Source of the DNA: CALDUY01 sp046350255
GTDB taxonomy: Bacteria > Planctomycetota > Planctomycetia > Gemmatales > Gemmataceae
NCBI GenBank assembly: GCA_046350255.1
Contig: JAXMAV010000006.1
Coordinates: 310,001 to 374,000 of the forward strand
Direction of reading: 5' to 3'
Length of the DNA stretch: 64,000 bases
Part shown: positions 26,501-35,222 of the stretch, piece by piece
Numbering within the stretch: the first letter of the stretch is position 1
Layout of the letters: every line of letters begins with the position of its first letter
Position numbers and translations under genes: made by a program
The notes under the pieces: model-generated
Seen by the model: only the letters and a program-made list of their open reading frames with translations
What the model was told of the DNA's origin: nothing
Database searches by the model: none

Positions 26501-26884
26501 AGCGTGGAAGAAGCGATTCTCAAGGCAGGGCCAGTCCGGCTCCGGCCCATCCTGATGACCTCCATCGCCTGTATTGCCGGTGCCATCCCGCTGGCCATCG
26601 GCTCTGGGGCGGGTGCGGAGACTCGTGCCCCCCTGGCTCGCAGCATCATTGGTGGCATGTTCCTTTCTACCCTGGTCACCCTGGTTAACGTGCCCATCTA
26701 CTACGTCCTCTTCGACCGCCTGGCCAGTTACCTTTCCAGGCTGATTTATCAGAACGAAGATTCGTCCAATGAGGGTACGGCCCCGGAACAGGAGCATACC
26801 GCACACCCGGCCCTCTTCGCTGAGGCGGACATCCTTGATACCAGGCGCCGACTGCCCGCCAGTCAGGTCGCGGGATCTTCCTAG
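23504..26884 (+). CDS. RND (AcrB/HAE1-type) efflux pump permease
   Basis: 1,126 residues, full length for the family. It begins MTLSDLSIKNPVFAVMLSVA (TM1) with the SQFPEIDFPVV porter-domain signature. The proton-relay residues are present: the Asp pair in GIVVDDAILVLENIY (TM4) and the Lys in GLVKKNSIILVDYANQL (TM10). Twelve TM helices and two large periplasmic loops are consistent with the hydrophobic pattern. It pumps small toxic molecules out using the proton gradient, with the upstream adaptor. Two extra hydrophobic segments after TM6 (about 500-590, WLGPVFTVWSRVIWFLD) lengthen the cytoplasmic linker relative to AcrB. Substrate is unknown. Confidence 0.95.
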   Translation: MTLSDLSIKNPVFAVMLSVAMVVFGYLGYRELGISQFPEIDFPVVSITTYRDAADPEPMDFDVTDIIEDAVSAVEGIDYIQSTSSPGVAVTTVYFRLSRDIDAAMQDVQNAVSAAMNRLPNDIDPPIISKVNFNKFPVIWLSVYGDRPLQQLNDIVDTQLKQQIETIPGCGGVMYGGLRPRNMRIWLDGDKLHAFNLDPLDVSRALRAEHVEKPAGYLQGRWRELNVRVMGEAKTPEEFARIAVIKRGNQIVRLGDVAVIEDGLADRRNFARFNQHPNVGVGVMRATGANVVQVCDEVKRRLPMLRKSLPEGVEVSISTDYSIFIREDIAAVNTALLEGIILTAIVTFMFLGSLGTTFNVCISIPTSLVGTFLAMKWFGFTINFMTLLALSLSVGIVVDDAILVLENIYRRMELGEDRHTASVKGAREISFAAIAATLSIAAIFIPVAFMKGAIGRFFYQFGISCTVAVLLSLVISLTITPMLCSAFLSVRHPGRPMPEAFRGWLGPVFTVWSRVIWFLDRWLFEPLILNPVNLVMHLLGRWYEVVLRHALRHQWFVVPSSILLAASALLFVYGVNLRLPEPLASWYGQNRLAIKAVGRELVPSEDQSRFVVNVICPVGSNIDYIDEMLRQCEIVMAGVEDPHTGEPVLATMFAAVSIRPGQLISEGILFIRLLPISQRKMTQNEVIVETRRRLAAIPGMRAVVLDLSTQGFTPTRGYPVNFAVQGPDWATVTKLSERIRERMIDSRVVTDVNSDYRPGMPEVHLLPDREKVAQLGIPVQRLAWTLNVAFGGIRNGRFTDRDKRYDVRLRFLEQQRDTPESLANLYIKTRGEKLVPLTDLTEKEIISTLPQINRYNHLRKVELTANMAPGISQGDAFNRCLEIAEEEREAMELPPSYRIVPLGNAQAMKETLDSMWAALALGFVVAYMILGVQFNSFIHPFTVLVAVPFGVTGALFVLWIFGDTLNLMSMIGMVLLAGLVKKNSIILVDYANQLRGQGMSVEEAILKAGPVRLRPILMTSIACIAGAIPLAIGSGAGAETRAPLARSIIGGMFLSTLVTLVNVPIYYVLFDRLASYLSRLIYQNEDSSNEGTAPEQEHTAHPALFAEADILDTRRRLPASQVAGSS

Positions 26885-26907
26885 CTTCCACAGGTGAGGA
26901 CCGATTC

Positions 26908-27732
26908 ATGCCGATGACGGTGAATGGCATTGGAACCTCCGTGGTGGGCTCCCGTGGTGACGTGGGCTGGGGCAGCTATGATGCCATGGAATGTCTGGTC
27001 ATCGCTTTCCTGCCGATCGTCCCTTACAAGGCGATGCACACCTTCGACTGGAACGGCGAGCAGTATCGGCACATTCCCATCCGCTGGTCGTGGGACCTGG
27101 TGCTGCGGGTCTACCTGAACCACTGGAGCATCGGCATCGGCATCATTGGCATCATCCTGGGCATCGTGGGTGTGGCCGAGCGTGCTAACAGCGTGGGTAT
27201 TCCCCTGATGGCCGGGGGGGTGTTTCTGGTGCTTTTGGGAGTGCTCGCCCAGGTGGCTGTGCGTTTGTCTGATCGGCGTAACAAGTCCATCCGGCGGGCA
27301 ATCGGCGGTTTGACCATTGGAAGCTGCGATCCGGTGAATCTCAAGGACGATCTGCTCGAACAGATGACGGGAAACACCCGGATGTTGTACGGTACCGAGA
27401 CCTACACTGACGCCGTGGAGAAGTTGCTCGACGAAGGACGCTACGCCCACGCCATGTGGGCGGCCCGTATGGCCACGGCCATCGAGGATCCTGTGGAAGG
27501 AGAGCGCCTGACCGATCTGGTGCTGGCTGACCCCGAAGTGGAAGAAGCCCTGGCCGAGGTGGCTCGCAACGGAGAGCGCTGGGCCAAGGTCATGCTGACC
27601 AAGGAGGAACGCCTGCAGGTGGATGTCCGGGCGCCCGGCACCGAGTACTTTCCACCCGAGAGCCCCGACGCGCGGCGTTCCACCGAAAAGGAGCCCCAGC
27701 GTGCGCGGAAACGGCGACCGGATGAGGCATGA
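26908..27732 (+). CDS. Two-TM protein of unknown function within the RND cluster
   Basis: 274 residues. The N-terminal part holds the segment FLPIVPYKAMHTFDWNGEQY. It is followed by two hydrophobic helices at about 74-91 (IGIGIIGIILGIVGVA) and 98-117 (LMAGGVFLVLLGVLAQVA). A soluble C-terminal part of about 150 residues has KSIRRAIGGLTIGSCDP and YTDAVEKLLDEGRYAHAMWAARMA, the latter like a tetratricopeptide or Sel1-type helix pair. The end is charged and basic. It starts 23 bp after the first pump and 68 bp before the second, on the same strand. It could be an accessory subunit, or merely co-regulated; no family was recognised. Confidence 0.8.
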   Translation: MPMTVNGIGTSVVGSRGDVGWGSYDAMECLVIAFLPIVPYKAMHTFDWNGEQYRHIPIRWSWDLVLRVYLNHWSIGIGIIGIILGIVGVAERANSVGIPLMAGGVFLVLLGVLAQVAVRLSDRRNKSIRRAIGGLTIGSCDPVNLKDDLLEQMTGNTRMLYGTETYTDAVEKLLDEGRYAHAMWAARMATAIEDPVEGERLTDLVLADPEVEEALAEVARNGERWAKVMLTKEERLQVDVRAPGTEYFPPESPDARRSTEKEPQRARKRRPDEA

Positions 27733-27800
27733 TGTTCTGTTAGTTCCGTCGTGATTCAGATCGCCCCTCCTGCCCGATTTTTGCGTGCTGGAATCCACTC

Positions 27801-30800
27801 ATGTCGCTTTCTGACCTTTCGATCCGCAACCCCGTCTTTGCCGTGATGCTCTCGGCAGCGATGATCGTGTTTGGATACCTCGGCTACCGGGACATGGGCG
27901 TGAGCCAGTTTCCGGAAATCGACTTCCCGGTGGTATCGATTGTCATCACCCGGGAAGCGGCCAGCCCGGACATCATGGACGGCGATGTGACCGACGTGGT
28001 CGAGGACGCGGTTGCCGGCGTCGAGGGCGTCGATTACATCATGTCGCAGAGCCTGGAAGGCACCAGCATCACCACGGTTTTCTTCAAGCTCGACCGCAAC
28101 ATCGACGTGGCCATGCAGGACGTGCAAAACGCGGTCTCGGCCGCGCGGCGACGGTTGCCGCTTGATATCGACCCGCCGGTCATCTCCAAGGTGAATCCCA
28201 ACAATTTGCCAGTGATCTGGTTGACGCTGTCGGGCCCGGTGCCACGACGCATCATCAGCGACTTCGCCGAGAAGGAGTTCAAGCAACAGATCGCAGCCAT
28301 CCCCGAAGTCGGTGGTATTCAGTTCGCCGGGCTGCAGGCGCGCAACATCCGGGTGTGGATCGATCGGGACAAGCTCACGAGCTTCAACCTGTCTGCGGAT
28401 GACGTCAAGAACGCGATTCAGACTCAACATGCGGAGCTGCCCGCGGGATACATAAAAAGCAGCATGGTGGAGTTCAACCTGCGGACGATGGGTGAAGCCT
28501 ATACGGTGGACGACTTCCGGAAGCTGCTGCTGACCGAGCGCAACGGTCAGCAGATCTACCTGGGCGATGTGGCCACCATCGAGGACGGCCTGGAAGATCA
28601 GCGGAGCCTGGCCCGGTTCAATCGCATGCCTGCAGTGGCGATCGGGGTGCGCAAGGCCATCGGCGGGAACCTGGTGGCCGTCTGCGAAAATGTGAAAGCC
28701 GAGCTGGTTCGCCTGCAGAAGACGCTGCCCAAGGGGGTGGAGTTGCACGTGCCTGTGGACACATCGCTGTTCGTGCGCGAGAACGTCGAGGAACTGAAGC
28801 TCACCCTCATCCTGGGCATCCTGCTGACGGCCGTCGTGTGTTTTCTGTTCCTGGGATCGCTGGGAACGACGCTGAACATATGCCTTTCGATTCCGACGTC
28901 GCTGGTGGGCACCTTCTTCGTACTGAACTACGGTGTGAAACTCCTTGGGCTGCCTCCCTTCACCATCAATCTCATGACGTTGCTGGGGCTATCGCTCTCC
29001 GTGGGCGTGGTCGTGGACGACGCCATCCTCGTGCTGGAAAACATCTATCGACATCGCGAAATGGGCAAATCGCGCATATAGGCGGCCCTCATTGCAGCGA
29101 GAGAAATCTCATTCGCTGCCATCGCGGCCACGCTGTCGATCATGGCCATCTTCCTTCCGGTAGCCTTCATGACGGGCACCATCGGCAAGTTCTTCTTCCA
29201 GTTCGGAGTGACAGTGGGCATCGCCGTGTTCCTGTCGCTGATCTGCGCTCTCACGCTGACCCCGATGCTCTGCGCGTTCTTCCTCAATCTCCGGGAAAAG
29301 AAGCCATCGCGACCCCGGCCGTATCCATTCATGCTGGCTTTCCTGGCGGGCCTTCTGGTGGTGGTCCTGGCTGCTGGTTTACGCACGGCAGCCTGGTGGA
29401 TGCCGGGCCTGCGCGAGTTCGCCTTTCCTCTGGCTTACCTGGGAGGCGAGCTTTATGAACTGTTCGGCCTGACGTGGCCCTGGGCGATGCACGAGGGAAT
29501 CACATCCCGCGAGTACCTAGTGTTGTCAGTGGGAGAGACCCTGGTGGAGTTTGCCCTGATCCTCTGCCTGGTGCGCTGGGGGACTCTCCTGTGGTGGCTG
29601 ATCGATCGGTTTCTGCTGGGTCCGCTTCTGCTGGGCCCGACCGACTGGGTGCTCGATCAGATGGCCCGCGGGTATCGCTGGGTGCTGGCGTTGTCCCTGC
29701 GGCACTGGGGCGTGGTGATGGTCGGCAGCTTCCTGCTCATTCTACTGACGGTGTCGTTCCTGTACTTCGACCTCCTGGGCCGCGAGTTGGTGCCCAGCGA
29801 GGACCAGAGTCGCCTGCTGGTCCACATTATTTGCCCAGTAGGTTCGAGCATCCATCAGGTGTCTCAGCTACTGGCGGCGTGCGAAAATCAGCTAGTCGAG
29901 CATCCAGAAGTTTCGGGCATTCTCACCACGGTGGCAACGGAATCAGGCCAGCTCATGAACGAGGCCGACATCTTCGTACAACTGGTACCACGATCCCAGC
30001 GCACGTTAAGCCAGCAAAAGTTCATGGTGGAGATCCGCAAGGAGCTACAGAAGATCGAGGATATCCGGGTGGTGGTCCGCGATCAGTCCACCGAAGGGTT
30101 TACTGCGCAGCGAGGCGACCCGATCGACTTCGTCCTTCAGGCCGACTGGACTGTTCTGCCCGGGATGCGCGGCGAGATCCTGGAACGCATGCGATCCGCC
30201 CGCAACCCGCGCAACCCCACGCAATCGCTGCTGGAGGATATCGACTCCGACTATCGCCCCGGCATGCCGGAGGTGCGCATCATTCCCGATCGCGAAAAGC
30301 TGGCGCAGGTGAACATGACTGTGGGCCACCTGGCCGACAGCGTCAGTCTGCTGGTGGGTGGAGCCCGGGTGGGCAAGTTCACCGACCGAGGCCGACGCTA
30401 CGACATTCGCGTGCGGCTGCAAGAACAGTTGCGTGCCTCGCCCGACAGCCTGGAGATCATGACGTTGCGTGCCGGGAACAATCAGCTGGTTAACGTGGGC
30501 GATGTGGTGGAGAAGATCGACATCGTCCCCACGCTGCCGGTGATCAACCGGTTCAATCACCAGCGCAAGATCGAGGTGACCGCAAACCCGGCTCCGGGGG
30601 TATCCCAGGGTGAGGCCATCGCCGAGGTGGAGAAGATCATAGCCGACGTGATGAAGGATGATGGCACCTTCGTCGAGATGGGCAACGCCCGGGCCATGCG
30701 CGAGACGATCAGCAGCCTGGTATTCGCGCTGGTGATGGGCATCGTCATCGCCTACATGATCCTGGGGGTACAGTTCAACTCCTTTGTGCATCCCTTCACC

Positions 30801-31280
30801 GTGTTGCTGGCCATGCCGTTCGCAGTCACCGGTGCGTTCGTGACGCTCTGGCTCACCGGCGACACCCTAAACATGATGAGTCTGATCGGTCTGGTTCTGC
30901 TGATGGGTCTGGTGAAGAAGAACTCGATCATCCTCGTCGATTACACTAATCAGCTTCGAGAAGAAGGCGTGGAGCTTCGCCAGGCGATTCTGACCGCCTG
31001 CCCGGTTCGGCTTCGGCCCATTCTGATGACCAGCGTGGCCACCGTGGCGGGAGCTATCCCGGCCGCTCTGGGGATTGGCCCAGGAGCCGAGACCCGGGCT
31101 CCCATGGCGCGTGCCATCATCGGAGGCATCCTGCTTTCCACCCTGGTGACGCTCATCCTGGTACCCGTCTTCTACGAACTGGTGGAACGCATGCGCGCCG
31201 CCTCGGGGCGACTCCTTACCGTGCCGCAGGAAACTCCCCTGCCCCATCATCAAGACCAGACAGTCTCGTCGCCAAGTTAA
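27801..31280 (+). pseudogene. Second RND efflux pump permease, interrupted by an in-frame amber stop
   Basis: The frame reads MSLSDLSIRNPVFAVMLSAA and continues with all RND hallmarks: SQFPEIDFPVVSI, GVVVDDAILVLENIY in TM4, GLVKKNSIILVDYTNQL in TM10. It runs to the TAA at 31278-31280, for 1,160 codons. Codon 427 (29079-29081) is TAG, right after TM4 in the cytoplasmic loop. Both sides stay in the same frame and similarity to the first pump resumes at once (AAREISFAAIAATLSIMAIF against GAREISFAAIAATLSIAAIF). So this is a single nonsense change (or a sequencing error) in an otherwise intact gene. Without readthrough, only the first 426 residues would be made, with no second half and hence no pump. 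An ATG at 29142 could start the second half, but lacks a convincing ribosome site. It is a close relative of the pump at 23504 and probably a tandem duplicate. Confidence 0.88.
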
Positions 31281-31358
31281 CCTGCGGGCGCTCCTGAGAA
31301 GGTGAAGGTTGGCGGCGGCGCTATGGTGGTTCGACCGGCAAACCTGCACAATGGTGGT

Positions 31359-32735
31359 ATGAGCGTCGCGCCTATTCACCTGGTGTTCGACGCTGGCACC
31401 CTGGTGGCCAGCGGCGGGTCAAGCGAACTCCTGGCCTCGCTGCCGGGATTTGAACTCGATTCGCGCACCGATTCCTTCCGCGCCGAAGCGCGCGCCTATC
31501 GCCGGGTTGTAGAGTATTGTCTGTCCCACAACCTGGCCTATGTCGATCAGGCGCGCTCGTACCAGAAGACCCCCTGGCCTCTGCGAACCAGTCGCGACCC
31601 GTTTCCTCATCAGCGTGAGGCGATCGACGCCTGGATGCGCCATCGCAGTCAGGGCGTGGTAGTCCTGCCCACCGGGACCGGCAAGACATTCGTGGCCATT
31701 CTGGCCATCCATCGCAGCGAACGCCCCAGCCTGGTGATCGCCCCCACCATCGATTTGATGTCGCAGTGGTACGGCGAGCTGCGCCTGGCCTTCGACGTCC
31801 CCGTGGGGTTGCTCGGGGGCGGCTACCATGACATTCAGCCGCTGACCGTCACGACCTATGATTCGGCTCATCTCTACGTCGAACGGTGGGGCAATCGTTT
31901 TGGCCTGCTCATCTTCGATGAGTGCCATCACCTGCCTGGGCCCACCTACCTGGCCAGTGCGCTGGGGTCGCTGGCTCCCTATCGCCTGGGTTTGACAGCC
32001 ACTCCGGAACGCACCGATGGCAATGAGGCACTCCTCGACTCGCTCATCGGTCCCATCGTCTATCGGCGAGAGATCAAGGAACTCGCCGGCGACTTCCTGG
32101 CCGAGTATCGCACCGAGCGTCTCTACGTCGAGCTGAACGAGGACGAGGCAGCGGCGTACCAGCAGGCCCGCGACCACTACCGGGGGTTCTGCGGCGATCG
32201 CGGCATCAACATGGCCAGCCCCACCGGATGGCAGCGCTTCATCCAGGAATCATCCCGCTCCCGCGAGGGGCGGGCTGCCTTCCAGGCCTACCAGGATCAG
32301 CGCCGCCTGGCCCTGGCCGCTCCTGCCAAGCTACAGTTGCTGGAAAAGCTGCTCCACCGTCACCGGACCGACCGGGTGCTCATCTTCACCTACGACAACG
32401 CCACCGTGTACGAGATCGCCCGGCGCTACCTCGTTCCGGCCATCACCCACCAGACCAAGACGAAGGAGCGCAAGGAGATTCTGGACGGCTTCCAGTGTGG
32501 CGAGCTTTCCGTGGTTGTGACGAGCCGGGTGCTGAATGAGGGTGTCGATGTGCCGGCGGCCAACGTCGGTATCGTGCTTTCCGGCACCAGTACTGTGCGC
32601 GAGCATGTGCAGCGCCTGGGACGCCTCCTGCGAAAACACGGCGACAAGCAGGCCACGCTCATCGAGGTGGTGACGCGCGGCACCGTCGAGGAGTTCATTA
32701 CCCAGCGACGACGGCAGCATCACGCCTACGAGTGA
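31359..32735 (+). CDS. XPB/RAD25-type superfamily 2 helicase
   Basis: About 458 residues from ATG 31359 (MSVAPIHLVFDAGTLV); GTG 31302 and ATG 31323 are possible earlier starts. It has SF2 motifs in order: Walker A PTGTGKT with Lys109, motif Ib region TTYDSAHLY, DECHHLPG (Asp187-His190), GLTATPER (motif III), VLIFTYDNATV, TSRVLNEGVDVP (motif V) and QRLGRLLRK (motif VI). The DECHHLP and short N-terminal damage-recognition-like domain (LLASLPGFELDSRT) match archaeal/bacterial XPB helicases. The partner DUF790/Bax1-type nuclease gene begins 12 bp after its stop. XPB opens DNA in an ATP-dependent way; in archaea the XPB-Bax1 pair cuts damaged or bubble DNA. Action in bacterial repair is inferred. 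Confidence 0.9.
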   Translation: MSVAPIHLVFDAGTLVASGGSSELLASLPGFELDSRTDSFRAEARAYRRVVEYCLSHNLAYVDQARSYQKTPWPLRTSRDPFPHQREAIDAWMRHRSQGVVVLPTGTGKTFVAILAIHRSERPSLVIAPTIDLMSQWYGELRLAFDVPVGLLGGGYHDIQPLTVTTYDSAHLYVERWGNRFGLLIFDECHHLPGPTYLASALGSLAPYRLGLTATPERTDGNEALLDSLIGPIVYRREIKELAGDFLAEYRTERLYVELNEDEAAAYQQARDHYRGFCGDRGINMASPTGWQRFIQESSRSREGRAAFQAYQDQRRLALAAPAKLQLLEKLLHRHRTDRVLIFTYDNATVYEIARRYLVPAITHQTKTKERKEILDGFQCGELSVVVTSRVLNEGVDVPAANVGIVLSGTSTVREHVQRLGRLLRKHGDKQATLIEVVTRGTVEEFITQRRRQHHAYE

Positions 32736-32747
32736 AAGGCGGCCCTC

Positions 32748-33962
32748 ATGCTCACTGGCAAGATGGTCCGGGTTCGCTACGCACGCGATCGAGTGCAGCC
32801 CTACTATCTCGACACGCGCGACGAGACGTGGCGCATGGTGGCCGAGCAGTTGCTCGAACTGTTTCGCGACATGGCTGGCCGCACGCGCGGCGAGTTGGAG
32901 GAGATGATTGAGGAAACCTTCGGCGATGACGAGACCATGGTGCACCAGGGCCTTGCCAAGCTACTGGAGGATCGCTGCGATTTCGAGGTGACGGCGGCCC
33001 ACTCGCCTGCCGAGGTGCGAGCCACGGTGTTCAAGCTGGCCACCCTGGCGCGGACCGCTCCGGAGACTGGCCAGGAGTTCAACCGCGAGAGTGTACTGGC
33101 CCGGGCCGCCGAGCTACTAGGGGTGTCGATCGAAGCGGTGAATGCCAGCCTCTTCGCGGACCTGAAAAGTGAACAACGCGTCATCGCCTTCAAGGATATG
33201 ACCGGAGAGCAACTTCTGGAGCGTTACAACGTGGCGCTGGCCCAGGCGATTCTCCTTCGCGCGACCCGGGTGGATGTCACGCTGATCGGCGAACCTCCGA
33301 CTCGTTATCGCCAGTTGTTGCGTCAGATCAAGTTCCACCGGCTCATCTGCGAGGTGGAGCACGTGGCGCACAATAGCCACACGTTTCATCTCGATGGCCC
33401 ACTCAGCCTGTTCACCTCGACTCAGAAGTATGGCATGCAGCTGGCCCTGTTTCTGCCCGCTGTGCTTCTGTGTCGAAACTATGAGTTGAATGCCGAGGTG
33501 CGCTGGGGTACCCAGAAGAAGGTGAAGCGGTTCCAGATCACCCCGCGCGATCGCCTGGTGTCGTACGCCCCGGACCACGGCATGTACACTCCGCCGGAAC
33601 TGGCACTGTTCGTGGCTTCGTTTCGCAAGCGGGTTCGGGACTGGGAGTTGATCGAGGAATCAGAAGTTTATCCACTGGGACAGGGGTTCTGGGTACCGGA
33701 CTTCCGTCTGCAACACCGGGAGACTGGCCGCGAGGTGAAGCTGGAGGTGCTGGGGTTCTGGCGCCGTTCGCATGCGGTGCGCCATCTCCAGAACCTGCGT
33801 CAGTTCATCCGCGATCCCTTCCTGGTTGCCGTGTCCGATCAGCTGCATATCGATGAGGAATTAGAGGATCTTCCGGCTGGCATTCATCGCTTCCGCCACA
33901 TGCCCCTGGCCGAGGAAGTGGTCAAGCAGGCCGAACAGTTGCTGGGCATGGCCGGCAGATAA
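32748..33962 (+). CDS. DUF790/Bax1-type nuclease, partner of XPB
   Basis: 404 residues. It starts MLTGKMVRVRYARDRVQPYYLD, and the N-terminal half is helical. A central segment LLERYNVALAQAILLRATRVDV is followed by KFHRLICEVEH and LDGPLSLFTSTQKYGMQLALFLPAVLL, strongly typical of DUF790. Toward the C-terminus, the segment GFWVPDFRLQH with KLEVLGFWRR looks like a PD-(D/E)XK-type nuclease core (Asp in VPDF, Glu in LEVLG). In archaea Bax1 binds XPB and cuts DNA near the fork. Placement 12 bp downstream of the helicase gene supports a complex. No signal peptide, so it is cytoplasmic. Confidence 0.88.
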   Translation: MLTGKMVRVRYARDRVQPYYLDTRDETWRMVAEQLLELFRDMAGRTRGELEEMIEETFGDDETMVHQGLAKLLEDRCDFEVTAAHSPAEVRATVFKLATLARTAPETGQEFNRESVLARAAELLGVSIEAVNASLFADLKSEQRVIAFKDMTGEQLLERYNVALAQAILLRATRVDVTLIGEPPTRYRQLLRQIKFHRLICEVEHVAHNSHTFHLDGPLSLFTSTQKYGMQLALFLPAVLLCRNYELNAEVRWGTQKKVKRFQITPRDRLVSYAPDHGMYTPPELALFVASFRKRVRDWELIEESEVYPLGQGFWVPDFRLQHRETGREVKLEVLGFWRRSHAVRHLQNLRQFIRDPFLVAVSDQLHIDEELEDLPAGIHRFRHMPLAEEVVKQAEQLLGMAGR

Positions 33963-33977
33963 GTGGGCCCGCGACCG

Positions 33978-34289
33978 TCAGGATTCGCGTTCAGCTGGTG
34001 GTGGTGGAGTGCTCATCGTACGAGTGGCGTTCCAGTCCCGACGGATCAAGCAGAGAACCAGTGCCCCCTGCCCGACAAGAAACCCCGCCCCGAGCAACCA
34101 GACCAGGAGCAGCGCGGTTTCGCTCACCCCATGACCGTACCGAGAGCGTTCGTGAGCGGCGAACACAACGAGGGAGGTGATGAGCGAGATCCCGAACGCA
34201 ACCGCCGTGATGACCAGGCCGTCGAGCGATAGTCCCCGGATCAGGGTCATCATCGGCTTCAGCGGCCGGCGGATTCTGGAAGCGCTCAC
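33978..34289 (-). CDS. Small two-TM membrane protein
   Basis: 103 residues from GTG 34289, a start that overlaps the TGA of the upstream lipoprotein gene (GTGA), showing translational coupling. The ATG at 34253 is an alternative. Two hydrophobic helices are seen: LVITAVAFGISLITSLVVFAA and ALLLVWLLGAGFLVGQGALVLCLI, joined by a short charged loop. The tail is Pro-rich (MSTPPPPAERES). No family was recognised. It faces the nuclease gene with a 15-bp gap. Confidence 0.62.
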   Translation of the reverse strand: MSASRIRRPLKPMMTLIRGLSLDGLVITAVAFGISLITSLVVFAAHERSRYGHGVSETALLLVWLLGAGFLVGQGALVLCLIRRDWNATRTMSTPPPPAERES

Positions 34290-35023
34290 TGGGTTGGATT
34301 CCGATTCATGAGTTGATCCACGGCTTCGCCACGATGTCGCACCTTGCAACACGAGCACTCGATGGAGCGAGTCCATTCCTCCTGCTCAAGATGCTGTTTC
34401 TGCATGAGAAGCTGCATGTAGCGCGGGTAGTAGCTCGAATAACTTCCATGGAAGAAGACGAGCTGGATCTGGTCCGCCTCGTCCTTGTGGAAACGCAAAC
34501 TGTAGGGCTTGAGCAGCGAGACCCGGCGCGAGCGGGCGCGTTCCTCCACCCACCAGGCCGCTCCATTGTTGGCTGCCTCCTCCGCCCGGTCGAGCAACCC
34601 GCTCACCAGCAGACGAAACTCGCGGATACTCTCGCCATCCACCCGGGGAATCGCTGCCTGTCCGCGCGTGATCCGGGGAGGCACTTCCTCGTCCTCGGCA
34701 CTACCTGACGCTCGCCGAGACGGCTTCCGCGGCCCATGCTGTCCGCCCCGATTCCAGGCAGCAATCCAGGCATTGAGCCGCCCATCCCAGTCGGGCTGAG
34801 CATGGCCGGTGTGAACGACGATTACGGGGTCCTGATTGACCAGCGCGATTTCGAGCAGGCCATCGAATCCATCGGAGTCCACGTAGCGGAGATACGTCGG
34901 ATGGAGATCCGGCATGTCGGGAGATGGTTTCTCGGCCTCCGGCAGCGATTTGCAACTGACGAGCAGAATCAATCCGAGGTAGCACAACAGTGGTAGCCCC
35001 GGCATGGCTTTTGAGCGAAACAT
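34286..35023 (-). CDS. Lipoprotein of unknown function
   Basis: 245 residues. A signal peptide with a lipobox (LCYLGLILLVSC, Cys24) is followed by a Pro-rich short linker and a domain opening YLRYVDSDGFDGLLEIALVNQDPVIVVHTG. The middle has a low-complexity charged stretch (KPSRRASGSAEDEEVPP). The C-terminal part (AWWVEERARSRRVSLLKPYSLRFHK) ends in CSCCKVRHRG, a Cys-rich motif of the CxCC type that may bind metal. The start is ATG 35023 or, less likely, 35005. It is coupled to the small membrane protein downstream. No known function. Confidence 0.72.
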   Translation of the reverse strand: MFRSKAMPGLPLLCYLGLILLVSCKSLPEAEKPSPDMPDLHPTYLRYVDSDGFDGLLEIALVNQDPVIVVHTGHAQPDWDGRLNAWIAAWNRGGQHGPRKPSRRASGSAEDEEVPPRITRGQAAIPRVDGESIREFRLLVSGLLDRAEEAANNGAAWWVEERARSRRVSLLKPYSLRFHKDEADQIQLVFFHGSYSSYYPRYMQLLMQKQHLEQEEWTRSIECSCCKVRHRGEAVDQLMNRNPTQ

Positions 35024-35115
35024 GGTGACCCCCCGCGCGGCCTGATTCCCCCCGCCGCGTCTAGCCTGGCATCGTCTATTCGGAGGTGCGCGAGGGCATA
35101 TGCCATGGCTCCGCG

Positions 35116-35165
35116 AAAAAGTCCAGCCCAGTTTCTGTCAGACTGAGGTGACAGAAAGCTGGGCT
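35116..35165 (-). terminator. Intrinsic terminator of the DUF1549/DUF1501 operon
   Basis: On the minus strand a 16-bp stem with one G bulge (arms 35149-35165 and 35125-35140, loop gactgagg complement) is followed after 4 nt by a T5 run (35116-35120). It lies 58 bp downstream of the DUF1501 stop and ahead of the lipoprotein gene, so it should end the two-gene transcript. Confidence 0.72.
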
Positions 35166-35222
35166 AATCGGGAAAGAGTGAGGTGCTGGGCGATCTGAAT
35201 TTCCGTTGAGCGGAAGCCAGGA

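Noticed and set aside
26881..27798. Minus-strand frame of 305 codons covering the two-TM gene
   Set aside because: The plus-strand frame has two clean TM helices and sensible spacing within the cluster. The antisense product is His-rich and featureless.
27756..28748. Minus-strand frame of 330 codons opposite the second RND pump (and a similar one at 23396-24331)
   Set aside because: His/Gln/Asp-rich translation mirrors the pump's coding strand, and the same kind of shadow appears opposite both paralogous pumps.
29079..29081. TAG as a pyrrolysine codon
   Set aside because: No pylT/pylS gene is visible and RND pumps are not known to contain pyrrolysine. A nonsense change or sequencing error is simpler.
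29142..31280. Second half of the broken pump as an independent gene
   Set aside because: Its ATG lies inside a conserved TM helix (the MAIFLPVAFM segment), so it is not a natural start.
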